From NCBI RefSeq assembly GCF_023656565.1, contig NZ_JAMOKG010000002.1, positions 51,656 through 115,655 on the forward strand: DNA of 64,000 nt, in the 5' to 3' direction. The position numbers and the translations under genes were made by a program. The notes beneath the pieces are model-generated. The model did not search any database. It had not been told where the DNA came from and saw only the letters and a list, made by a program, of their open reading frames with translations. Source of the stretch: Flavobacterium tyrosinilyticum. GTDB taxonomy: Bacteria; Bacteroidota; Bacteroidia; Flavobacteriales; Flavobacteriaceae. Position 1 is the first letter of the stretch, and each line of letters opens with the position of its first letter. Shown piece by piece: positions 8,166-18,200 of this stretch.

Positions 8166-9320
8166 TTAATACCCAATGGCGAACATGTAACCCTTATCTC
8201 CATCAATCACTGCAGAATATGACGTTGATGTAATTTTGTGTACATGGTTAAAGCCTTTACTTCCAGAACTGTCTCTAATGGTAGACAAAACAACGCTCAA
8301 AGCACGATTAGGCCAGGTTAACGGAAAAGTGTAAGAAGTGGAATTATTTGTTAAATATGCCCATTGCAGTATTAGTCCATTACTAAATTTTTGGTAACCT
8401 CCAGAAGAAAGTATGCTAATAAAGTGCCCTGCATCATAATCAGAACCTGGAGAAGTTGATACAGAACCATCTGCCATTAAAAACTGACTAGAAGTTCCGC
8501 CAGTTTTAATAAAGCTCTTACCTTCAACCGCTTCTGTAAAAGTTTTATTTCCTCCAATTGTCTGGGATGTTGTTAAGTCAACGTATTTGGTGTTTAGTTC
8601 TAAATCTGATAAAGTGACAGTGCTTTTGTACCAATAATCAACTTCGATATTACGATCGCTTATTACGGCAGAGAATGTGATACTACCATTATTATAATCT
8701 ACAGCATAATCTTTACCTACACCTTCTCTAAGGAGCTGGCCATTTTTATAGATCCTAATACTATCTTTTACAGGTATTTCTTTTAAAGTGATTTTATCAT
8801 TGTTAAAAGTTTCTTCGTCAAAGTTCTCTTTGTAAGGAATTGATAAACTTCCAAGAATCGGATTATAATCAGATCCTTCAGATTCAATATCCGTATTTTT
8901 TGACCAATAATTTATTTCAATATTTCGACCGCTTATTGGAGCAGTAAAAGTAAGTACGCCACTGTCGTAGTTTAAATTATAATCTTCAATTTCCTTTAAT
9001 AATTGTCCGTTTTTATAGACTTTAGCACTGTCTGCAATAGGAGCAGAATCTAGTTGAATAGATGATCCTGAAAAATTATCTTGAAATTCTTTGTAAGGAA
9101 CATAACAATTACCCGCAATAATTCCTGCATTTTGAAATGCAGCTTTTAAAAGTGCCGGAGTAATATAATGCTGATTATCTGTTCCTGTTTCGACCATTTG
9201 AAAATTGGCCTTGTCATCGTCTCTATGAACGAAATTGTCAAAAATTTCGACAAAGTCAAAGTGCGACGGAATATCTCCATTGTTGAATTTGTTGTGAAAG
9301 TCATTTCTGCTTGTTGCCAT
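8166..9320 (-). CDS. Tail fibre protein with duplicated module and gp53-like C-terminus (384 aa)
   Basis: I choose the ATG at 9318-9320 (MATSRNDFHNKFNNGDIPSH) over the upstream ATG at 9378-9380, because the 20 residues between are Lys/Ile-rich and the MATS start resembles other fibre N-termini. Two tandem homologous modules occur at about residues 75-150 and 160-235 (VYKNGQLLKEIEDYNL versus IYKNGQLLREGVGKDY). A TIGGNKTFTEAVEGKSFIKT/GGTSSQFLMADGSV segment follows, shared in part with the 577-aa fibre. The C-terminal 80 residues (FSNGLILQWAYLTNNSTSYT, FPLTWPNRALSVVLS) match the gp53-like receptor-binding domain of tail fibres. It is followed by the chaperone-like gene. Confidence 0.8.
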   Translation of the reverse strand: MATSRNDFHNKFNNGDIPSHFDFVEIFDNFVHRDDDKANFQMVETGTDNQHYITPALLKAAFQNAGIIAGNCYVPYKEFQDNFSGSSIQLDSAPIADSAKVYKNGQLLKEIEDYNLNYDSGVLTFTAPISGRNIEINYWSKNTDIESEGSDYNPILGSLSIPYKENFDEETFNNDKITLKEIPVKDSIRIYKNGQLLREGVGKDYAVDYNNGSITFSAVISDRNIEVDYWYKSTVTLSDLELNTKYVDLTTSQTIGGNKTFTEAVEGKSFIKTGGTSSQFLMADGSVSTSPGSDYDAGHFISILSSGGYQKFSNGLILQWAYLTNNSTSYTFPLTWPNRALSVVLSTIRDSSGSKGFNHVHKITSTSYSAVIDGDKGYMFAIGY

Positions 9321-9409
9321 TTTATTTAGTTTTATTTCTTTGCTTTTAAATATTTTAATGAGACCCGAAATAAATACCAATGATTTGATTCATTGGTATT
9401 TATTAATTT

Positions 9410-12400
9410 TTAAAGAGTTAGGATTTTTTCATCGTTGCTTAACATGCCTGATGAGTTTTCTGAGAGTACTTTAAAATGATGATAGATTCTGTCTCCGTCT
9501 TCATTTTTAATAATCAATTCATCCGTTTTTAATTTTGTCTGCTGAAGGGGTAAGGCAACATTTTTGAGATTTGTTGAAATTTCATGAATTTTCTCCCAAT
9601 TCCCTTGACGGTTCATTTTGTATAAATGATATTTTCCATTATAAACTGTTTTCTCCCAGTTGAAAACTACAGAAGTAAACATTTCTCCATTTATTCCTGA
9701 GACAGTTCCAGAGGCTTCTAAAACAGGTGATTCAGGTGAAACATTATCAACAATAACTGTTGCTGTAATTTTTGAAGGCTGTGACGGAGTATAATCAATA
9801 TTTATAATTGGATTTTCTGTTGTTGATTCTGGATCAGCATACTCAATTTGTTTAGAAACTGTGATTCTGTAGAAAAGACCATCGCCAAAAGGAACTTCTT
9901 CCAAATCTTCCAAATCGTCGTAAACAGTCCATACATTTTCAAAATCAGCAGATAAAGTATCTTCATCAATTACAATTTCTTTAGCCAATTTCATCGTTCT
10001 TATCGATTGCGCATCAAGCATTGTATTCGCGCGATAAATATTAATTTTCCTGATTTTGTACTCTGGTTGATATGCATTTAATTCAATCTGAACAGCAGGT
10101 TTAATTCCTAACACCTGATTTTCAAGAATTGGCATAATCCTTTTTATTTCAGGAGTTTTTGGTGGAGTAGAAGCTACTAATTTTACAGGTCCTAAAAGGT
10201 CACTGAACTCTCCAAAATTCATTTTAATGTCCATTTCACGAACAGCATAGAAATAGATATTTTGCGAGTTTCCATCTAAATTGAAATCAGTAAATTGGAC
10301 TCTGTTTTCACTTTCGTTAACCATTTTCATCATAGGTGCAATGTCAAAATCGGTGTCAGTTGGCTTTAAAGCATTTCCATTTTTATCTTTAATAGTCTGT
10401 TTTTTATTAACAGGCACATATTTATCATCCTTGATATACTCATAAATTACAGGTACTTCCGTTAATGGAACAAAAGCATTATAAATGGCTTGTTCGATAA
10501 AATAAACTGCTAGCATCGGTTCCTGAACTCCTTCGTCTTTAGAAATAAGAACCTGATTAAGTGATTCTATTGAAGTAATTACTTCTGCTTTTTTTGCATT
10601 TATATCTAAAGTGCTGTTATGCCAGTTAATAAAATCATTAATTAGTGCTATAAACTCATCATTGTCAGGCATTGGAAACTGATAATTTTCTTCAGGATTA
10701 TTTTTTGGAAAAACGTCATATTCGCCTCTCGTAGCAAGTCCATTAAAATCTAAAAAGTCTGCCCATCGTTTGTTGAAATCAATTTCATCATTACCGCCCA
10801 ATTTGTTCAATTCTTCACGAATTGTACTTACGGTTGTCGGTTGGTATAAAACATTCAACAAATCTTCGTCATTAGCTCTGTAATGTAAAAGCCCATAAGG
10901 TTTTCGTTCTTTATTATACTTAGTAGTGAAAGTAAAAGTCGAACGATTGTAAAAATCTGGACATGTTGCATACAAACTGCCTCCAATAATCTCTTCAGGT
11001 TTTTCAGTTTTCTCAACCTTGACAGCATACATTGGGCAAGGAATACTAATTTTTGATTTGTAACCGATAGCTAGTTTTGAATATGTACTGATTCCAAAAC
11101 TAGAGTAGTGCGTACTTTCATTTTCTCTTGGCTGAATATTTTCTTTTGTAATTCCCGAAAGAGGATCTGCGTACAAATAAACTTTGTAACTCGGATAGTA
11201 GTTTACAGACTGAGATACATAATCGTTAGGGTAACTTGACGAACCATTTTTTGTACGAGGGCCGTCTTCTGCACCTAAAATTTCATCATAGTCCTCCGCC
11301 ATGGTTTGTGTGACGTAATTACCAAGTTTAAAATCAGGATCGTCAATATATAAGACTAGATTTCCAGTTGTACCAATATTTTCGGTTTTATAAACCTTAA
11401 ACTCTTTTCTCGATTTTACAGGAACAGGATTTCCTTCTTTGAAAGCACTTTTTGTAAATAGTCTGACAATACCATTTGACCATTCCACAGAGTTTTCTTT
11501 CTCAGATTTGAATTGAGGATGCTGAGGTAAACTAAAGTTTCTGAAAATAACTTTATATAATCCTAAATGTTTTCTTTCACTTAGCAACGGAATCAGATTG
11601 CCTTCTTCATTTACTTTGTATTCTCCATTTTCATCCATTTCATAAGAATCTTCAAAAACTCTTTCAATTACCGCTTTATTCCAAAGCCCTCTTGTTTTTT
11701 CTACTTGTAGATTTTTTCCATTTTCGTTAGTGTGATCAACAGCTTCACGATGAATGGCATTTAAACTTTCAGGATATTGAACAGTAAAATCAATTTGAGG
11801 CTGATGCCAGTTAGAAGCTGTCTGCATATTTTGCACTAGTGTACACAATCTGCTTTCTGGAAGTTCAATATTTTGAATCTGCTCAGAATCTATCGTTGCA
11901 TCTCCATCAGCATGTAGTTTGTCAGTTACTTCCTTTTTAAGTACTTCAATTAAAGCATAATCAAAAACATCCTTAGAATTTTCATCTTTTTTAAGTTTAA
12001 CTTCGATATTTTGAATGATATAATTTTGATCTCCAATAGTTAAAATCCCTCCAGCAAATCTTGTTTTATTTGCATTATCTAATCCAATTTTGACCTGCTG
12101 ACCACTACTGATAATTTTATACTCTCTTATTTTTACAATTGCAGTAAGGTTATTGGCAGTATCGTTGTCAATAATTTCAATTTCACCATATTCAACTTCT
12201 GGAAGTCCGTCTTTGTAATACAGTTTAAAATGATCTGCCAATATTTCTTCAGCATCAGGAAAAATTGATGTAGCATCATTCACAGCTGTATCAACAGACA
12301 TTCCTTCCGGAACAGAATAGCTTAACAATTCCTGACCAGAATAATAATCAAACATGATTCTGATTAATGTTTTGTCTGCACTTGTAATCTTACCTAATAG

Positions 12401-15262
12401 TTGTTGTTCTGATTGAGAAGTGAACAATAACGGATTTTCTTCTGTAACCAAAAGAGCATTCATATTGCTCGGAGGCATTAGATTATTGGCTGGTTTGATA
12501 TCAGATTTGATACTAATTTGACGTCCAGATGTGGCTCTAGAGAAAATATTAATTCCATATCCTTGATAGATATAGGTGTTTTCTCCAGTTTGTTCCTGAA
12601 TAGCATTTAAAACAGATTTTCCAGGCTCAGGAATGTTAATTGGAACAGTTTCAAATTCTGATTCCTTTAGATTTTGATTGACACTTTTGTATTCAACATC
12701 ATGTGACAATTCTGGATTTTTCCATGTTGTTTCAGAAGCAATTTTGTGGTCAATTCCTAAATAAACAGGGAAAGTAAAAGTACTTCCATCATATTCTAAA
12801 GAAGATTTGAAAAAGTCATTTTTTGAATTAGGATTTGTAGTTACAGTATCATAATCCATGATATCATCCATAAACAAGCTCACGTACCTTTTTTTTCCGT
12901 CAAAACTGTAGCCTTCAGGAGTTGTAATTCTGTTATTTGGATTTTCATCAGAATCAACATTTAATCCTGGAACAATTTTGCTTAACTGCACAGGAAGAGG
13001 CATACGTTCTGTATGGACAGAAGTTGGAATACTCATTGAAAGATGTTGCATTTCTTTTCCTTCTATGCCATCTTCTAAACTTCCAAAAGTGGTGTATTCT
13101 GTTAAGTAAATGTACTCGCCATTATAAACTTCTTCATCAAGATCTAAACAGCCCAAACCTAACATACGTGCAACGTGATAATCGTTTGCAGCAATATTCA
13201 AAAGATCTAGATACGATATTTCGGTTAAATTATCAGCGTATTCCTGAACTTCTCCATCTTTTGGGTCATTGATAGGGATACGATCACCAAAAGGAATATT
13301 TTTTTCTGCTCTAGAATTACCTGATTTACTTAAATCAATATATTTCAGTACAATATCTTTGATGTTTTCGTCAGTAATATCATCTTCAGCAGTTAGTCTG
13401 TTCCATTTTGCTTTATAGTTTTTAATGTTTACATATTCACCATCATTAAATTTCAACCATTTTCCATGAACAGCGTTTAATTTTGGTTCAAGTTGTTCAA
13501 AAACTTTAAAATCATCTGTGTCAAGACCATATTTTCCTTTTAAAATCCAGTCTCCGTTAGCATTCGCATTAGTAATGAAATCCGAATAAAACTCAAATTG
13601 AATAGCATTTAAAAGGCAATAATTGGCTTTAAATCGAATACTTCTTCCATTTTCAGCAACTACACGAATCTTATTGTTTAATTGCTCTGAGTTATATGTT
13701 TTACGACTGCTAACATTTTTAGAAGCTGTGATTTTGTTTTCAGCAACAGATAAAGTTTCCAACTTTACACTTTTTGAAGTATTTGAAGATGAAAAACTTA
13801 ATTCAGCCGCAAAAAATAAATCGGTCTTCGTTTCAATCTCAATCAAACTATTTCCATAAGCTTGCATAAAAGCAACAGGATTAGTTAATGGATCGATGCC
13901 CAGTTTAATTAATTTATATTTTTTATCATCTTTAAAATTAACATAAACAGATCTTTGCGGATTTCCTGTTTTATAAATCCAAAGTGCTTTTTTGTTGTCA
14001 ACAACATTTGGATTTTGGGATAAATCTACTGTTTGGCTGATTTTTATGTAAGGTGCTCTGTAGACTTTTACAAAGTCATCAGGTTTATTAAAACTAGAAT
14101 TAGAATTTTCTCCATCGAACAATTCGCCTTTTGGAAGGTGATTTTCTCCCAGTTTACCATTTAGCATCCATCGAAGATGAATTCCTTTTGTACTGTCAAT
14201 TCCTCTTGAACCTGCTGCTGCGATTTGTAAATAGGCTGATTGCAGGTTTGTTTTTTCTGAAGAAATATCAATGATTGCTGATTCTCTACCGACATTAAAA
14301 TCAATCTTAATTCCTAAAGGATTAAAAACACTGTTTACATCTACTAGAGCTGAAAAATGACCAAGCGCTAAAGCTTTTCCCTCAATTCGAATTGGAACTT
14401 CTACTTCAGATTTTCCTGGAATTGTTACCGAATTGTCAAGCTTAAAAGTAAGACCGTTTAGATTTTTTTCTCTATGAATTTTTGTTCCACCACTTAAAGT
14501 CAGTGCAACTCGACTTTTGTTTTTTAGGACTAAAGTTCCGCATTGTTTACTAATTTTAATTCCTTTCTTTAAAGAGGGATAAGCTAACTTGTCATCAATA
14601 ATGCTTACGCTAGGGAAACAGCCAATTTGTAAATCGGATAATTTTTTTGCAAGTCTATTCAATTCAATACCTAAAGTGTTGAAATCGGGTACTCTAATGT
14701 AATCTGAATCTAAAGCAGATGTTTGATCATTTTTTAAAATTGGTGTTCTTCCTAAAAAGTTTGTCAGCGGTGTAGTTAGTTCTTCAATAGTATCAAACGA
14801 GCTTGTTACTCCGTACACAAAAACTTTCGAGCTAAGATTGAGCTCAGTAAACAGATTTTTTAAAAACTCAGAATTATTGACTTGCAGACCGTCAGTGACT
14901 ACAAAAACGATATCTGGAGTAACAGATAAATTTTTGGCAACATTTAAACCAGAAGCCCAATAATCTGATTGTATGCTTTCATTTCCAAGACCATATAAAT
15001 CAATCCAATTAATAAAATCCTGACGATTACTCGCAATTTTTTTCTGGATAACGTTATCGAGTCTAACAGCGGTATCGCTGTTAGACATTCCGATTAACGA
15101 AAGTGTAATATTACTTTGTGCCTGAGAATTGATAAATGAAGTTAGCCCGTCACGGATTTGCTGTGCTTCGCTTCCATTGATCGAACCAGATTCGTCGACT
15201 ACAATTGCTACATAAGTTGCACAGCCCGAGAGCTGGCTTTCCTGAAGATTTATAGAACTCAT
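9410..15262 (-). CDS. Giant von Willebrand factor A domain protein (1950 aa)
   Basis: An N-terminal vWA domain covers about residues 15-210 with a full MIDAS set: VVDESGSING (Asp23-x-Ser25-x-Ser27), a Thr in NSDT, and VVTDG with Asp124. An Ig-like segment follows (about 215-330). A long beta-rich region up to about residue 1750 has no family I recognise, and the last about 200 residues look like Fn3-type domains (PSKITATVIVDNVSPESPVL onwards). It has no signal peptide, no T9SS sorting domain and no membrane segment, so it would have to leave the cell by lysis or stay inside it. It starts 16 bases after the 2477-aa gene, so the two giants are co-transcribed and may form a complex. Confidence 0.8.
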   Translation of the reverse strand: MSSINLQESQLSGCATYVAIVVDESGSINGSEAQQIRDGLTSFINSQAQSNITLSLIGMSNSDTAVRLDNVIQKKIASNRQDFINWIDLYGLGNESIQSDYWASGLNVAKNLSVTPDIVFVVTDGLQVNNSEFLKNLFTELNLSSKVFVYGVTSSFDTIEELTTPLTNFLGRTPILKNDQTSALDSDYIRVPDFNTLGIELNRLAKKLSDLQIGCFPSVSIIDDKLAYPSLKKGIKISKQCGTLVLKNKSRVALTLSGGTKIHREKNLNGLTFKLDNSVTIPGKSEVEVPIRIEGKALALGHFSALVDVNSVFNPLGIKIDFNVGRESAIIDISSEKTNLQSAYLQIAAAGSRGIDSTKGIHLRWMLNGKLGENHLPKGELFDGENSNSSFNKPDDFVKVYRAPYIKISQTVDLSQNPNVVDNKKALWIYKTGNPQRSVYVNFKDDKKYKLIKLGIDPLTNPVAFMQAYGNSLIEIETKTDLFFAAELSFSSSNTSKSVKLETLSVAENKITASKNVSSRKTYNSEQLNNKIRVVAENGRSIRFKANYCLLNAIQFEFYSDFITNANANGDWILKGKYGLDTDDFKVFEQLEPKLNAVHGKWLKFNDGEYVNIKNYKAKWNRLTAEDDITDENIKDIVLKYIDLSKSGNSRAEKNIPFGDRIPINDPKDGEVQEYADNLTEISYLDLLNIAANDYHVARMLGLGCLDLDEEVYNGEYIYLTEYTTFGSLEDGIEGKEMQHLSMSIPTSVHTERMPLPVQLSKIVPGLNVDSDENPNNRITTPEGYSFDGKKRYVSLFMDDIMDYDTVTTNPNSKNDFFKSSLEYDGSTFTFPVYLGIDHKIASETTWKNPELSHDVEYKSVNQNLKESEFETVPINIPEPGKSVLNAIQEQTGENTYIYQGYGINIFSRATSGRQISIKSDIKPANNLMPPSNMNALLVTEENPLLFTSQSEQQLLGKITSADKTLIRIMFDYYSGQELLSYSVPEGMSVDTAVNDATSIFPDAEEILADHFKLYYKDGLPEVEYGEIEIIDNDTANNLTAIVKIREYKIISSGQQVKIGLDNANKTRFAGGILTIGDQNYIIQNIEVKLKKDENSKDVFDYALIEVLKKEVTDKLHADGDATIDSEQIQNIELPESRLCTLVQNMQTASNWHQPQIDFTVQYPESLNAIHREAVDHTNENGKNLQVEKTRGLWNKAVIERVFEDSYEMDENGEYKVNEEGNLIPLLSERKHLGLYKVIFRNFSLPQHPQFKSEKENSVEWSNGIVRLFTKSAFKEGNPVPVKSRKEFKVYKTENIGTTGNLVLYIDDPDFKLGNYVTQTMAEDYDEILGAEDGPRTKNGSSSYPNDYVSQSVNYYPSYKVYLYADPLSGITKENIQPRENESTHYSSFGISTYSKLAIGYKSKISIPCPMYAVKVEKTEKPEEIIGGSLYATCPDFYNRSTFTFTTKYNKERKPYGLLHYRANDEDLLNVLYQPTTVSTIREELNKLGGNDEIDFNKRWADFLDFNGLATRGEYDVFPKNNPEENYQFPMPDNDEFIALINDFINWHNSTLDINAKKAEVITSIESLNQVLISKDEGVQEPMLAVYFIEQAIYNAFVPLTEVPVIYEYIKDDKYVPVNKKQTIKDKNGNALKPTDTDFDIAPMMKMVNESENRVQFTDFNLDGNSQNIYFYAVREMDIKMNFGEFSDLLGPVKLVASTPPKTPEIKRIMPILENQVLGIKPAVQIELNAYQPEYKIRKINIYRANTMLDAQSIRTMKLAKEIVIDEDTLSADFENVWTVYDDLEDLEEVPFGDGLFYRITVSKQIEYADPESTTENPIINIDYTPSQPSKITATVIVDNVSPESPVLEASGTVSGINGEMFTSVVFNWEKTVYNGKYHLYKMNRQGNWEKIHEISTNLKNVALPLQQTKLKTDELIIKNEDGDRIYHHFKVLSENSSGMLSNDEKILTL

Positions 15263-15278
15263 TTTTTTTCTTATTTTT

Positions 15279-18200
15279 TTAAAGATTTGTATTGTATAAT
15301 GGCAGTATCTGTGTATCGATAATGTTTGTTAAAGGACTATTTCCTTCGCTATTCCACATTTTGTATTTAAACCTGATTTTCAAGTTTTCTATTCCAGAAA
15401 TGGTTTTGCTGTTATGCATAATCAAAGCTTGCGAGTAGTCTTTTGAATGCAGCACACTGTACCCAGATATTGGGTTTTCTAGTTGATCTAAAACAGAAAT
15501 AGTATCCTGAATTTCTTCTAAAGGCATTTTCGGAATATTAAATGGCTCAGGATTTCGAACTAAAAGTGCTATCGTTGCTCCAGTATTTGTATCAATAATT
15601 CTATTTATCTCAGTACCTTGTGCAGGATCAAGAGGAGAAAGTTTTAAGATTCCTTCGGTTGCACGATCAAATAAATGTTGATATTTTGTTGCCATTGAAT
15701 CGCTCAATGCATTTGTGGCAGTATCAGTTTTAGGAGCGATTAAGTAATGCAGAGCATCAATACGTTCCTGATCCAGATTAACATTCACATCATATAAAGC
15801 TTCTTTAGTTTTTTCTTTATCAACAAAATAACTCTGAACTTGTTCTTCAAAATCTTTGTAGCGTGAAGTCTGGAATCCAAATTGATGCACCAAGATATTT
15901 TTGCTTTCGCTTGAAATTCCTATTTGTGCACCATCAAAAAAGTTATTGACTAAAACAGTATACAGTTTAGAAGGTTTTAAATTGGTTAAAGTTGTTTTGT
16001 ATTTTAATGATTTTGGTTTTAAAGGATCTCCTAATTCAAGAGTACATCGCGTCTTAGAAGGGTCTTTAATAAAATTGTTTAATAGTCTAACACCCAATGG
16101 AATTCTAGGATCATTATCATCAGTCCATTCTTCGCTATTATCTTTTTCTATCGGTTGTGGATAAGCGATTTCTTCTTCTCCTTCTTCCAATGGTTTTATT
16201 GGATATTCAATAAGAAGATCAGTTAGCGGATCTTTGATGAAAAGATTTAGTTTTCCCTGAATCTCAGGTTTTCCAGTTCCGTATGGAGACCAGTCTTTAA
16301 ACATGTGTGAAGTATAAGTACTCGTAAAGAATAAAGAAATGTCACACTGTTCGTTGCCGTAGAATGAAGGTTTAGATTGTAATAAACTTCCATCTGCATT
16401 TGGATAAGAACGATTATAATCCAGATAACTTCTTAATGAAGTCAGCGGAGATTTGGACAATGCTGTCAATTCATTTTTAGCCGGCGGATTTTGTGGATCA
16501 ATTGCTTCAGGATCCTTAACCGGGAAGTGTCCAATTGGTCCAAGTGTTTTAAATCCATAATAATATTTAAATTCTGTTGGATTCTTTTTATTGTCATCAA
16601 CTGTATCTGTTAAAGTAAAATCTAAACAATAGGTTGTATTTGGTCTCCAGATTGGCTGTACTGTTGTTTCGACAGCACTTTTCATCGCTTGTAATTGCTC
16701 AGCTACAGCAGGAATATCCAAAATCGTTTTATTATGATAATACTCTTCTTTGCTAAACCAATCTATTCTCTGAATATAAGTGGTGTAATCAAGTTCTGGA
16801 TCTTCAGCATTTACTAGACTTGAACAAATAATAGCATCAGTTGTAATTATGTTGGAAGTTTTAATGTTTCTTCTAAAATCTAATCCACTAATTAAATCCA
16901 ATACTGTATAATTGATACTTGAGCTTGCTAAAGCAGCTGTTGAAGCAGTTACAGAAACTTGTTCGGCAGGATGTAAAGAACAGTTATCAAATGCATCACT
17001 AAACAATGAGAAATAAACTCCCTTTTCTTTTGGTTTGCTCGAAAGCATCATAATCTCATTTACGGATGGTTCATTTTGGATATGAGTGATTGAAGCATCC
17101 GTAACATTTGTTTCTCTTTTAATTAATCTTGCTTGGGTTAAAGTCTCATTCAATACAAACAAATAATGCGTATTGTAAGCTACAACCGAATGATCATTTA
17201 ATGTTTGATTAGATAAATAAATTACCGAATCAAAAATGTTATCATTTTTTAATAATGAAAGCGTATTTCCATCAATCTGTGCTAAGGCAAATTTGCCATT
17301 TGATAATTTAACCGAAAGCAGCGTTTTATTATTCGCAATTATGGCATCGACAATTTCAACTACTTCATTTGTAGAAATTGCTTTTGTATCTGTTACTGTA
17401 ATTACTTTTGATGCATTATTGACACTTAAACGGATAACTTTTTTATTCTTAGTAATCAAACTAAATTCATTCTCATTATGCTGAAGAACTTTAACTGCTT
17501 CTTCATTAATTTTAGAACGATACACTACAGTTCTGTCGCTTCCTTTAATCCAGCTGATTTGTGTTTCATTCGGTAGTGTATTAATCCAAAGCAAATCATT
17601 GTTTGCTAATGGCAATATTTTATTAAAGCCTAAAGAATAAGTATTCAAATACTGTGTTCCTAAAATCGGATTTAGTTCTTCATCCATTTCAACAATTGCT
17701 GTCGCAGCAATTGGAGAGACACATCCTACAATAAAATCAAGATCGATCGTTGCTTCCCCAATTCCTTTACACTGTTCTGCATTCAGAGCTTGAGTTACAA
17801 TTAAATTGCCATTTACAATCTGCAGAGAAGTTACAACTCCATTAATTAAACGTTCTCTGATAATACCACCATCAGAATTGACATGTAATAGAATAGTAGT
17901 TTTAGCATCCTCTTTTGGATGGAATGCAATGACATACGAATCATTGAATTTAATTACCTGATCAAAATCATATAGAGCCTTTCCATTATAACCATAATAA
18001 TGAGTAAAAGTCAAAGCATTTGGATTGCTTTCAGTATTAGGGTTTTCATTCCCTGCGTCCATTTTTAGGTTTGCCAATTCAGTCATTAACGAATTGTATT
18101 TGGCAATTTTTATTGGATCTGTTAGTGCAATTTCAGTCTCTCCTGTTCCCTCATCGTAAATATCACCAAATAAAGCAGCGATCTCATTTCTAATTTCTCT

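Noticed and set aside
12937..13272. Plus-strand frame of 111 codons opposite the vWA giant
   Set aside because: It lies wholly antisense to a well-supported gene and has no recognisable motif; such shadow frames are common opposite long genes here.
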